NCBI RefSeq assembly: GCF_039544005.1
Contig: NZ_BAABKV010000001.1
Location: forward strand, 3,596,001-3,660,000
Direction: 5' to 3'
DNA length: 64,000 bases
Origin: Kitasatospora paranensis
GTDB lineage: Bacteria > Actinomycetota > Actinomycetes > Streptomycetales > Streptomycetaceae
Made by a program: the position numbers and the translations under genes. This document shows, piece after piece, positions 21,901 through 29,029 of the stretch (position 1 is the stretch's first letter; each line of letters begins with the position of its first letter). The notes under the pieces are model-generated. The model saw only the letters and a list, made by a program, of their open reading frames with translations. It was not told the origin of the DNA and searched no databases.

Positions 21901-23270
21901 TCATCGCGCCCGGATCGGCCTCGGGATTCGCCCAGCCGACCCTCTGGAGCCGCAGCAAGAGCGACGGGAAGATCCGCTCGTACACCATCAAGACCAAGGC
22001 CGACGGAACACTGGACCTGACCGCCCTGGCAGACCCTGCCGCCGGCACGGTGATCCTCACGGGCATCACCACCGGCAGCTACCCGCAGGTGAGCTCCAGC
22101 GGTGACGCCAACAATGACGGCGTCCCGGACCTCTGGGCGATCGATGCCCGTCAGCACCTCCAGCTGTGGCCCGGCACCCTCACCAACAACGCGGTCCAGG
22201 GCTTCGGCACCGTCAGCGACCAGGGCGACACCCGGCCCACCGTCGACCGGCTCCCGCTCACCGGCGCCGCCAACGGCGTGGTCGCGGACGTCTACGGCAA
22301 GTACCCGGCCAAGGCCAGCGGCACGGTGACGTTCGCCGCCGACACCGTCAACGGAACCGCCACCACCGTGGCCAAGTTCGCGGGCGACGCCGCCAGCGGC
22401 GTGATCGACTACGCCGGCCAGACGAGCCAGCTGACCGTGAGCACCGGAAGGTCGTTCACGATCAGCGCCTGGCTCAAGCCCAACGCGGCCCAGGGCTACG
22501 CACTCAGCACCAAGGCCGCCGTATCGAGCGGTTTGGCGATCTGGCCCGACCAGGACGGCACCTGGCACTTCGGACTGTCGAAGTCCGACACCAGCACCCG
22601 CTCCTTCGACGAGACCTCGTCGAAGAGCAGCAACGCGGCCCGCTACCAGACGGGCCGGTGGGACAAGGTCACCGCCGCCTACAACGCGTCGACCGGCGTC
22701 ATGACCCTCTACGTCAACGGCGCGCTGGCCGGAACCGCCGTCCACAGCGGCAAGTTCGGCGTGGTCGGACAGCTGGTCGTCGGCAAGTACCAGAACGCCG
22801 GCGCCTACACCGCGCCGTTCAACGGCAGCGTCAGCGACGTCGCCGTCTACGACTACGGCACCGACGCGGGCAGCACCACCGGTGAGATCACCTCGGACTA
22901 CGCCGGCAAGTGCGTCGACGTCAACAACGGTGTCTCGGCGAACGGTCGGCCGGTCGAGATCTGGGACTGCAACAACTCGGCCGCCCAGCTGTTCACCGCT
23001 CAGCCGAACGGCACCGTCAAGTTCCTGGACAGGTGCCTGGACGCCTACAACAACGGCACCGCGAACGGCACCCTGGTCCAGCTCTTCGACTGCTCGGGCA
23101 ACGCCAACCAGCAGTGGGTCTTCCGCCCGGACGGCTCGATCCTCAACCCGGTCTCCGGCCGCTGCCTGGACCTCCCCAACAGCAACGTCACCAACGGAAC
23201 CCAGCTGCAGCTCTACGACTGCAACCAGACCGGCGCCCAGCGCTGGCGCTCGGTGGCGGTTGTGGCCTGA
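18987..23270 (+). CDS. Large secreted protein with FG-GAP, LamG and ricin-type lectin domains
   Basis: Encodes 1,427 residues. A twin-arginine-free signal peptide (SRRTGGLFGRTAIAATTALG, then LTILSAPAVWA) spans residues 1-44. A long N-terminal region (about 70-530) has a tandem-beta character like that in other actinomycete Rhs-associated exoproteins (YLDPETGVDAP, WSVGFAADNE-like segment). FG-GAP/VCBS-like units follow (GDLTGDGRGDILLPD, SGDANNDGVPDLWAID), then a LamG jellyroll at about 1110-1295 (FTISAWLKPN, TLYVNGALAG) and a ricin B beta-trefoil at 1298-1427 with QW repeats (QLFTAQPNG, NQQWVFRPDG, AQRWRSV). It probably binds glycans outside the cell. It points towards the Rhs toxin gene, from which it is separated by the integrated elements. 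A strong terminator follows. Confidence 0.85.
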   Translation: MSKTSPRRAARPSRRTGGLFGRTAIAATTALGLTILSAPAVWAATPTPTPSDSAPGTQQPVVSETATAVRAALEQAKAGGRPVVVDSLTTETSQTFADPDGHSLYSDSHTQDVRTKRNGTWQTLDTTLRANGDGTVTPAVTSAGLVLSGGGKGPLATITTADGKKLAVTAPFALPKPVLDGSTATYPSVLPDVDLQVTARPDGGWRDVIVVKTAQAAADPRLKSLHFPVATTGLKIGSDTAGNVSLTDDKGKVRVHAPTPFQWDSTPAVPPVPLVANAKPAAKSLFAAPRAVAAEAAADTSSAAQPGQGAAVSAMAVTATADELVLTPDQRTFGKGTGPWYLDPETGVDAPRQVNAQVQENHPDTQNVNTLSALGVGYCGYSDCSGYGRYRAYYQLGVPSQLFGDSSRGTAQITRATLLVDATDASAPGTSSPISLYSTPLMGGTTSWNSQPCGTGGVMSGCTKVGTFPITGTGTMSYDVKSWAQTLANGKNPNWTVGFAADNENEKLYRHHLSADPHIAIYYDVAPTIWSTRTTPQPGSTDGSIPAADCPGSSTPGWIGKNQSVGVHASTWSPIGTGVTTYFHVWDTAPTSTTFDLAGNTGALSGYNPDTSILANTGKAADGSVVTLQDGHTYQWEAQAYDGWLSSQVTDRCYFKIDQTPPSVTVTSADFPASGTLNATPKLKVNQQGTFTVAAADAAPATGLAASGVACTRWSDDPTPVTGWTCASDPHVVAGTGGTFTYTPTRWGTNTLFLQSMDVAGNYSQPLPYTFYAPFDPATGAPVPGDLTGDGRGDILLPDPAGNLRVMTTDNDPTTAKAAPLGLAPVGSTWKDVQTTHRGALRSMGVDDAFAWTNLTGTLAKNLYLYANQGGGTFDSATALSKPTSWVGVDGSTLQTAPSGWSTDWSTVSQILALGPLKAPLGQGFGMPSTDQTSLLAVEGGNLWLYRADTTDSLDAGAVKVSATGTWGNYDLIAPGSASGFAQPTLWSRSKSDGKIRSYTIKTKADGTLDLTALADPAAGTVILTGITTGSYPQVSSSGDANNDGVPDLWAIDARQHLQLWPGTLTNNAVQGFGTVSDQGDTRPTVDRLPLTGAANGVVADVYGKYPAKASGTVTFAADTVNGTATTVAKFAGDAASGVIDYAGQTSQLTVSTGRSFTISAWLKPNAAQGYALSTKAAVSSGLAIWPDQDGTWHFGLSKSDTSTRSFDETSSKSSNAARYQTGRWDKVTAAYNASTGVMTLYVNGALAGTAVHSGKFGVVGQLVVGKYQNAGAYTAPFNGSVSDVAVYDYGTDAGSTTGEITSDYAGKCVDVNNGVSANGRPVEIWDCNNSAAQLFTAQPNGTVKFLDRCLDAYNNGTANGTLVQLFDCSGNANQQWVFRPDGSILNPVSGRCLDLPNSNVTNGTQLQLYDCNQTGAQRWRSVAVVA

Positions 23271-23307
23271 CACGGATCGATCCCTGCCGGTGATCCAGGC
23301 TGTGAAT

Positions 23308-23346
23308 GGTGTGTGTCCCGCCGTCGCCGACGGCGGGACACACACC
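23308..23346. terminator. Perfect 18-bp hairpin after the LamG/ricin gene
   Basis: The arms 23308-23325 and 23329-23346 pair without mismatch around a GCC loop. Similarity to the integrase gene begins immediately after its right arm, so it also marks the left border of the foreign DNA. Confidence 0.9.
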
Positions 23347-24266
23347 TCCAGCAGAAGCTCACCAAGATCACTGCCAAGGGCGTCCGCACCTGGCTCAACC
23401 AGCTTCGCGCCACCTGCCAGTGCTGCGCACGCGACATCGATGCAGGCCGCAGCCTCTCCCCGCTGACCTTCGCTTACATTCACTCCGTGCTGAAGTCGGC
23501 TCTGGAGCAAGCGATACGGGAGGAGGAGATCCCACGCAACGGCGCCCGCAACGTCCGTACAGGCACACTCCGGCCCCACCGTTTCGAGCCCCTCACCGCC
23601 GACGAGGCGCGCGCCTTCCTCACCGCCGCAGAGGGCCACTGGCTGCACACACTGTTCGAACTCGCCCTTCACGCCGGGCTTTGCAAGGGTGAACTCCTCG
23701 GCCTGCGCCGGGAAGACCTCGACCTCGACAACGGCACCGCCAGCATCCGCCGCACCCTCCAGCGCACCAGCACCGGCGGCCTGATCACCCTCCCCACCAA
23801 GACCCTCAGCTCCGAACGCCGTATCGCTCTGCCCACGCCCTGCCTGCGCTCACTTCGCGCCCACCGCGAGCAGCAGGGGCAGGAGCGGGAGAAGGCTGGC
23901 GGGAGCTGGAAGGAGAGTGGTCACGTCTTCACCCGGTCCGACGGCCACCCGATCGAACCCGCCACTCTCACCCGGCACTTCAAGGCACTCCTCCGCCGAG
24001 CAGGATTCCGTCAGATCCGTTTCCATGACCTCCGACACTCGACCTCGACGCTTCTCCTGGAGCAGGGCGTCGAACTCGTCGTCATCAAGGAGCTGTTGGG
24101 CCATGCCCACATCGGCGTGACCGCCACCGTGTACGCACACGTCCGCCTTCGCCTCCAGCGTGACGCCATCGACCTCCTGAGCCGCACGCTCGGCCAGCGC
24201 TCTGGGGCCACCGCCGAGCCCGACGACGGCGACGACCCGCCGCCTTGTGCAGCACCTGTCCGCTGA
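23347..24266 (+). pseudogene. Truncated tyrosine recombinase (integrase relic)
   Basis: The sequence is closely similar to the C-terminal two thirds of the integrase at 30638 but lacks the first ~120 residues (arm-binding domain and most of the core-binding domain). Similarity starts right after the hairpin at QKLTKITAKGVRTWLNQ. A cysteine-rich loop of the intact copy (TTREQPQCCAAGTCC region) is missing. The first catalytic arginine is lost: LALHAGLCKGELLGL here against LALRTGLRKGELLGL in the intact copy. HDLRHS and the tyrosine in VTATVYAHV remain. It cannot be a functional recombinase on its own. It sits before an arm-like repeat, a terminator and an immunity gene, in the same order as at the intact integrase. 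Confidence 0.9.
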
Positions 24267-24267
24267 C

Positions 24268-24292
24268 GTTGCCGTCAGCTACTGCCGTCAAG
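24268..24292 (+). repeat. Arm-type-like direct repeat, copy 1 (GTTGCCGTCA and TACTGCCGTCA)
   Basis: Two direct TGCCGTCA boxes 13 bp apart lie right behind the integrase relic. The same pair recurs at 26657-26680 and 31977-32001. Paired boxes beside an integrase gene are typical of integrase arm-binding sites, which is an inference here. Confidence 0.65.
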
Positions 24293-24300
24293 GGCACGTC

Positions 24301-24333
24301 GAAGCCCCCTCCGAACAGGCCGGAGGGGGCTTC
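24301..24333. terminator. Terminator between integrase relic and orphan immunity gene
   Basis: A 13-bp perfect stem (GAAGCCCCCTCCG and its complement) with a 7-nt loop. It equals in position the hairpin at 32008 behind the intact integrase and serves convergent genes. Confidence 0.85.
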
Positions 24334-24418
24334 AAAATTCCCAACTACTTCGTATAGAATTGGTTAACTTGCGTCGCCATATTCAATTCGAAGCCAGGGA
24401 ATGCAAGCCATTAAAGAA

Positions 24419-24775
24419 TCACCTTGGCGGCCTGGCCAGGCAAGCCAGGATGCGCTTCATGTCTGCATCGACAAGAATCGTCGCGCGCCATTCACCTACA
24501 ACGACTGACAGCAGTCCGACCGGGAGCGCCATGCCCTCAAGAGAAGAAAAGAAGAGCTCCCAGCCGACTCGCGACTCTCGAAATTCGTCTATCGACTCAA
24601 ATCTGTGCCTATAGACATCGAGCACCTCATTTGCCGGAGGGAAAGTAACCTCAACCAGCCTGTCGGACTCTGATGCCATGGCGAGAGTCAGGCGGCTCGC
24701 TTCCTCTGGCAATGCCCCAGGTGGGGATGCCGACAGCAACTCCATGAGGCGGCCGATAGATACCGATTGAGTCAT
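24419..24775 (-). CDS. Orphan immunity-protein candidate for the ADP-ribosyltransferase-like tip
   Basis: Encodes 118 residues from ATG 24775, chosen because GGAGGGG lies 8 nt upstream. The ATG overlaps the toxin-tip stop codon (ATGA), the close coupling expected of a toxin-immunity pair. The protein starts MTQSVSIGRLMELLSASPPG and has an acidic middle (FESIDEFRESRVGWELFFSS); no known family is recognised. The gene is lower in GC than its surroundings, as often found for immunity genes. Role as an immunity protein is inferred from position only. Confidence 0.6.
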   Translation of the reverse strand: MTQSVSIGRLMELLSASPPGALPEEASRLTLAMASESDRLVEVTFPPANEVLDVYRHRFESIDEFRESRVGWELFFSSLEGMALPVGLLSVVVGEWRATILVDADMKRILACLARPPR

Positions 24776-24902
24776 CGCATTCCCCTCCATGCCGGAGACG
24801 CATCTCCGGTCATGGTCCCTTCGATCAGCACCTCGAACTCACCTCTGAGACCGCGTTTGAGATCTGCCGTGCCGTGGGGCCGGCGGGGTCGTTGAGCTCT
24901 GT

Positions 24903-25757
24903 GTGAGTGGTTCTGGGGGTGGGTATCCGTCGGACCTGGCGGACGAGCAGTGGGCGCTGGTGGAACCGTTGCTGCCGCCGGCGCGGGTAGGCCCGAAGGG
25001 CGGTCGGCGGGAGAAGCACCCGCGGCGGCGGATCGTGGACGCGATCTTCTACGTGGTGCGGACCGGCTGTGCCTGGCGGCAGCTGCCAAAGGACTTCCCG
25101 CCCTGGCCGACCGTGTACTGGTACTTCACCTGGTGGCACGACGACGGCACCGTCGAACGCATCCACGACGCCCTGCGAGGCCAGGTCCGTGAAGCCGACG
25201 GCCGCGACGTGGAGCCGAGCGCGGGCCTGATCGACTCGCAGTCCGTCTGCACCGCCGACACCGTCCCCGCTGCCACCAGGGGCTTCGACGCAGGCGAGAA
25301 GGTGAAGGGCCGCAAGCGGTTCATCGTCACCGATACCCTCGGCCTGCTCCTGGCCGTCCACGTCGTCGCGGCGAGCATCCAGGACCGCGACGGCGCGAAG
25401 CGGCCGTTGCTGTGGACCAGGCTCGACCACCCCGGTGTCAAGAAGGTCTGGGCCGACCAGGGCTTCGCCGGCCGCCTGGTCGACTGGACCACCCAGATCC
25501 TCGGCCGCGACCTGGAGGTCGTCCGCAAGGACCCTGACCAGCGCGGCTTCCAGGTCCAGCCCAAGCGGTGGGCGGTAGAGCGCACCTTCTCCTGGATCAC
25601 CGCGCACCGGCGCCTCGCCCGGGACTACGAGACCAGCCCCGCCCACTCCGAGACGATGATTCGATGGGCCATGATCGGCGTCATGGTCCGCCGACTCACC
25701 CGGGGCCGTGCCGCGACGCGCCCCGGCCCACGACCGCTCGTCCGGCAGTCCTCGTAG
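24903..25757 (+). CDS. IS5-family DDE transposase
   Basis: Encodes 284 residues, normal for IS5-type transposases with a single frame. The N-terminal part (DLADEQWALVEPLLPP and VDAIFYVVRTGCAWRQLPKD) is the DUF4096-like DNA-binding region. DDE residues are seen in SAGLIDSQSV (first D), KKVWADQGFAG (second D) and WAVERTFSWI (E, with the following helical R). The GTG start lies 54 bp inside the left inverted repeat. No frame break is seen, so it may be active. Confidence 0.92.
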   Translation: MSGSGGGYPSDLADEQWALVEPLLPPARVGPKGGRREKHPRRRIVDAIFYVVRTGCAWRQLPKDFPPWPTVYWYFTWWHDDGTVERIHDALRGQVREADGRDVEPSAGLIDSQSVCTADTVPAATRGFDAGEKVKGRKRFIVTDTLGLLLAVHVVAASIQDRDGAKRPLLWTRLDHPGVKKVWADQGFAGRLVDWTTQILGRDLEVVRKDPDQRGFQVQPKRWAVERTFSWITAHRRLARDYETSPAHSETMIRWAMIGVMVRRLTRGRAATRPGPRPLVRQSS

Positions 25758-25800
25758 TGAGCCCGCCGACCCCTCGCCGGCGGCAGCTGCTGTCGCCGAG

Positions 25801-26195
25801 CTACCGAGCCAGGAACCCCTCAACTTCGCGTTTCAGGGCCGGCGGCACATCGGCCAACTCCGAGGCGATCAACCGGACATCCCGTGCGAGTTCGGGGATC
25901 TCCTCCAGACCTCCGCACTCCTGGTGAGCACGGCGGCCAGCAGGTCGCCCTCGTACATGTCGCCTTCCGCCAGTGGGTCGACCCGAAGGACCTCCACCGC
26001 CAGCGGCAGAAGATAGGCAAGGCCCACGTCCTGCCTGATCAGCAACCGCATGTCCTCGACCGTCAGGCCGCCGATCGGCTTGCACCGAAGCTCACGCACG
26101 GTCGCCATCAGCCAGGTTTCGCCGCCCGACGGGGCCGCCCAACGGTCGCGCTCAAGCTCCTCAAGGGAGCGGTCATGGTTCAGGAGTCGAGTCAC
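25801..26195 (-). CDS. CdiI-like contact-dependent inhibition immunity protein inside the IS (frame break near 25912)
   Basis: The gene starts at GTG 26195, only 17 bp from the right inverted repeat, and gives about 131 residues. NHDRSLEELERDRWAAP, LRCKPIGGLTVEDMRLLIRQ and VGLAYLLPLAVEVL are characteristic of the CdiI_2-type immunity family. Near 25912 the frame shifts; adding one G to a GG run gives EVWEEIPELARDVRLIASEL and a normal end, EVEGFLAR. It lies opposite the transposase within the IS ends. Such a gene could protect a host from a foreign toxin whose gene is absent here. No clear ribosome site; expression may depend on the element's end. Confidence 0.7.
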
Positions 26196-26551
26196 CGACC
26201 GATCGTCCCATGGCAGATCTCAAACGCGGTCTGAGGTCCGGATCTGCCCAAGGCTGATCGTTAACGTGAATGTGTGGGCGGCCGGCAGGAACCTCCGATT
26301 TGATAACTACACCTACGCCGCTCGACCCCTTGGTCGCCGCCCGGCGTGCCGCCGCCTCACTTGTCGTCCAGCTGGTGAACGGACTATCGGTGTTACCGAG
26401 CTGGTGCATTTCTGCCGAGGCATCGCCTCCACGGGGAACCGCCACGCCATCTACCGCCGCATCGAAACCTGGGTGGCCCTCGGGAACGCCACGATAGACA
26501 GTGGTACCGCCACCGCAATTATGAACCAGGACCGGCGTGGTACCGGCCAGC

Positions 26552-26565
26552 ACATAGTACGTGTG
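26552..26565 (-). other. Proposed attL core (ACATAGTACGTGTG) at the end of the orphan tip
   Basis: These 14 bp equal 32987-33000 and encode HTYYV at the end of the Hint domain. To the left, about 37 further bp are similar in both places with changes mostly at third codon positions. To the right, similarity stops abruptly. The crossover of a site-specific recombination would lie here. Confidence 0.6.
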
Positions 26566-26656
26566 GCACGGCCGCCTACCCTACCTGCCTTTTCCCAGGT
26601 CAGCGGCGGTTTGACGTTCCGTTGGGGTGCGTGATTGTGCGCTGGCGTGCGTGGTT

Positions 26657-26680
26657 GTTGCCGTCACTACTGCCGTCAGA
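26657..26680 (+). repeat. Arm-type-like direct repeat, copy 2
   Basis: Same paired TGCCGTCA boxes as behind both integrase genes, here 92 bp inside the proposed attL core and about 75 bp before the antitoxin gene. Spacing is one base shorter than in the other copies. Confidence 0.65.
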
Positions 26681-26755
26681 GGACTAGACCAACAGGCGGC
26701 GGCGAGGCGTCGCGCCGCCTATCCACCGACCGACATCCGAGCTACTGTGGATGTT

Positions 26756-27229
26756 ATGACTTCGGCTTATGAGGATCTGCCCTTCAGTGAGCTGCTCCAC
26801 CATCCCGCCGCGACCACGCGCCGACTCGAAGCCGTCCGCGCCTTGAGGCTTCGGAGACGCGACGCGGGGGATCTGGCCCTGATGCGCGTCGACCAGATGG
26901 AGCGCGACGCCACCGTCGTGGACTTCACATCCCGCCTGCTCGCCGGGCTGGTACGGACCGAGAACATCAGCGCCCTGCGCCAGGCCCTGCCCGAAGCCCT
27001 CCCATGGAGCACCTTCCTGCCCGCCGAGGACATCGACACCCTGCTCGCCGAGCTGGTCGACACGGCTCGTGGCGCGGTAGCCCTGGACAATCTCTCCCCG
27101 ATCGCGCTTCTGCTCACCCAGTGGAAGCACAGCGCCGAGATCTACGCGGACCCCGCCCTGCACGCGCTGCTGACCCGCGAGCCCGAGGGCGACCTCGGCC
27201 CCGCCCCCGCGCCCGGGGCGGAGGAGTGA
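26756..27229 (+). CDS. Phd/YefM-like antitoxin
   Basis: Encodes 157 residues from ATG 26756; a longer in-frame start at 26627 runs through the repeat and is rejected. The N-terminal half (FSELLHHPAATTRRLEAVRA and LRRRDAGDLALMRVDQMERD) resembles prevent-host-death antitoxins, which bind DNA and autoregulate. The C-terminal half (LPEALPWSTFLPAEDIDTLL) is helical and may bind the toxin. Its stop overlaps the toxin start (GTGA), so the two are translationally coupled. It probably stabilises the integrative element. Confidence 0.7.
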   Translation: MTSAYEDLPFSELLHHPAATTRRLEAVRALRLRRRDAGDLALMRVDQMERDATVVDFTSRLLAGLVRTENISALRQALPEALPWSTFLPAEDIDTLLAELVDTARGAVALDNLSPIALLLTQWKHSAEIYADPALHALLTREPEGDLGPAPAPGAEE

Positions 27230-27579
27230 GCCCGAAGCGCGGAGACCGGGCCGCGCCGCCGCCGACCGGCGACGAGTACGACCTCCGCTTCGCCAACACC
27301 GAGGCCGCCGACGGCTGGGAACACCTGAGCCGCCAGGCACCGGGCAACCTGCGCCGCGCCTTCGAGCGGATCCGCGCCACACCCCGCGCCGCCGAGAACC
27401 CCGAGCGCCAGCACCGGCTCAAGGGCAAACTCGGTACCACCACCTACAAGGGGCAGACCCTGGAGCGCTGGCAGTACGAAGTCACCGGTGGCGGACGCAT
27501 CTGGTACCTGCTCGACGACGCCAACCGCACCGCCTGGATCACCTACGCCGGCACCGGCCACCCCAAGACCACGGACTGA
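27226..27579 (+). CDS. RelE/ParE-like toxin
   Basis: Encodes 117 residues from GTG 27226 (VSPKRGDRAAPPPTGDEYDL). Features of the RelE/ParE fold are the basic first helices (LRRAFERIRATP), HRLKGKLG and the beta strands WQYEVTGGGRIWYLLDD and WITYAGTGHPK. RelE-type toxins cleave mRNA on the ribosome and ParE-type toxins inhibit gyrase; which applies cannot be told. The overlap with the antitoxin stop supports one operon. Family members are common on streptomycete integrative elements. Confidence 0.72.
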   Translation: MSPKRGDRAAPPPTGDEYDLRFANTEAADGWEHLSRQAPGNLRRAFERIRATPRAAENPERQHRLKGKLGTTTYKGQTLERWQYEVTGGGRIWYLLDDANRTAWITYAGTGHPKTTD

Positions 27580-27703
27580 CGCGGTCACGGGCGGCTGCCC
27601 AGCGGGGGCTCCACCGCTCGCACGCCAAGCCTCTGGTCGACGCGGCGTCGTCCCCTCGCGGAGAGCCCTGCACCGCAAGACCCGCCCCCGGGTCAGCCTT
27701 CTT

Positions 27704-28111
27704 CCCGTTGGATAGCCCGTTGGGATATCCAACGGGACAACTTGCTGCGCCAACAGCCCGGTTCCGGTCAGCCCGGTCGCCGACCGTCGCCGGACCGTGA
27801 GGCAGTCCGCGCCCGGAGCCTGATACGCGTCCACAGGCCACACCGCGACCGGGGCGGGCGAGATGGGCGCCCCAACGACGGGACGCTGGGAGCTTCGCTC
27901 CCCGCCGGAGGCGAGATCGGCCACCGCCCCCGGTGAGCCGGACGACGGACGTGAAGGGTCGCCCCCTGGTCGGCCCTGTTGCCTGCGATCCGGCCGTAGG
28001 ACGGTCGCAGGCGACAACTTGCTGTGCGGCGCGGGCAAGGAGTCCATAGCCCATAACTTGCTCCGACCCTGGGCGGTGCTGGGGTAAGCAGCGCTTACCG
28101 CACAACTTGCT
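27704..28111 (+). repeat. Structured non-coding DNA with four ACAACTTGCT boxes, three behind hairpins
   Basis: Boxes are at 27737-27746, 28014-28023, 28053-28062 (ATAACTTGCT) and 28102-28111. Three follow a hairpin within 0-2 bp: CCCGTTGGATA / TATCCAACGGG (27704-27736), CCTGCGA / TCGCAGG (27982-28011) and GGTAAGC-AGC-GCTTACC (28083-28099). No gene is supported between 27580 and 28316. Candidate replication-origin or regulator-binding region of the element. Confidence 0.6.
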
Positions 28112-28316
28112 CCCATCGGGCACCAGTCAAGCCCCGCTCACGACCTGGCGGCCCGCTGACCGCCGACACCCGTGAAGACCTCGGGTCCGGTCTGAGTCTG
28201 GGTCGGTCGGCGACGTCGGGCCACCTCCAGCGGGCGGGGCCCGCCTTGAACCTCGAACCTCGTAGAGAAAATCTGGACGCACGGCTCCAGCCCCAGGCCG
28301 TCCGGGGGCTGAGAGG

Positions 28317-28703
28317 TCAGCGGTCTCGCTCGGTGCCACCTGCCTCAAGTGCGTCGACGCGAGCACGCAGGGCGGTGAGCTGATCAAGCGTCTCGGCGAG
28401 CGCCAGCTCCAGCGCCTCGACGCGGGCAGCTGTCCCGCCGACGGGCGTGTTCCCCGTGTCCGGGCTTCCGCGGTCTTCGTCGGTGCCGATGTCGGGCTGG
28501 GCGACGAAGGCGCCCTTGCCGGGGTGGGAGATCGCGTAGCCGTCCCGCTTCAGCAGAGCCATCGCCTTCTGCACGGACAGGCTGGAGGCCCCGAACTCCG
28601 CCATCAGCACCGCCTGCGTCGGCAACGCGTCTCCCGGCATCAGCTCGCCTGAGCAGATCCGTTCCCGCAGGGCCTCGGCGATGACCTCGAACGTCAACAG
28701 CAC
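28317..28703 (-). CDS. GntR-family transcriptional regulator (element control)
   Basis: Encodes 128 residues if read from GTG 28703, or 142 from 28745; the start is uncertain. The winged helix-turn-helix is typical of GntR proteins: FEVIAEALRERICSGELMPG, ALPTQAVLMAEFGASSLSVQ and LLKRDGYAISHPGKGAFV. Instead of a ligand domain, the C-terminus is a short coiled coil (VEALELALAETLDQLTALRA), suited to dimerisation. Regulators of this type (KorSA and relatives) repress replication and transfer genes in pSAM2-like elements. It is divergent from rep, with 326 bp between. Confidence 0.82.
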   Translation of the reverse strand: MLLTFEVIAEALRERICSGELMPGDALPTQAVLMAEFGASSLSVQKAMALLKRDGYAISHPGKGAFVAQPDIGTDEDRGSPDTGNTPVGGTAARVEALELALAETLDQLTALRARVDALEAGGTERDR

Positions 28704-29029
28704 CGTTCCGCCCACGGGCCTACGCCCCCGTCGCCCGACCGGCACCGCAGGTCACCTGCTCTCTCAGCTCCGCTATCACCGAAATCCGGCCCGTCCAAAA
28801 CGGGAAACCGGGTCCAAAGTACTCGCACCCCGACCACCCACTGAAACAGATGAGGAGGGATGCACTTGAATGCGCGCTTCAGCGATGCTACCTTCACGCA
28901 CCGCTGGTGAACACCACCGCTGACCAGGCCAGACGCCCCCGGCCCACCACCCGCGCCCGCCGTTCTCTCGCGCACTGACCACCCAGGTCACCCCTCTTCT
29001 CCCTCGCTCCCTGCCGGAGGTCTGTCCCC

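Larger units (their letters stand above)
24849..26231 (+). mobile_element. IS5-family-like insertion sequence with passenger gene
   Basis: The 1,383-bp element has 20-bp perfect terminal inverted repeats (GACCGCGTTTGAGATCTGCC at 24849-24868, complement at 26212-26231). It is flanked by the 3-bp target duplication TGA (24846-24848 and 26232-26234), the TNA type usual for IS5 relatives. It carries a DDE transposase and, on the other strand, a CdiI-like gene. No second right-hand inverted repeat is seen just behind the transposase, so the passenger seems to lie inside the element. Confidence 0.9.
24772..26565 (-). pseudogene. Orphan polymorphic-toxin tip, ADP-ribosyltransferase-like, split by an IS
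   Basis: The fragment begins with the end of a Hint domain (HTYYVLAGTTPVLVHNC), exactly the segment that precedes the tip in the large Rhs toxin at 32590, and has an in-frame stop just upstream, so it lacks a start and secretion part. The toxin part has ADP-ribosyltransferase signatures: arginine in TTVYRGVPEGH, FTSWTTS and, beyond the IS, EFEVLIEG (ExE-like). The IS (24849-26231) interrupts it between PDL and GEFEV. Deleting the IS and one TGA duplication gives PDLRGEFEVLIEGT in frame to the stop at 24772. It is a displaced C-terminal warhead, now inactive. The ART assignment is from motifs only. Confidence 0.8.

Noticed and set aside
18909..23672. A 1,587-codon open frame antisense to the LamG/ricin gene
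   Set aside because: Composition is Val/Gly/Arg-rich without motifs, typical of antisense reading in high-GC DNA; the plus-strand gene has a signal peptide and clear domains.
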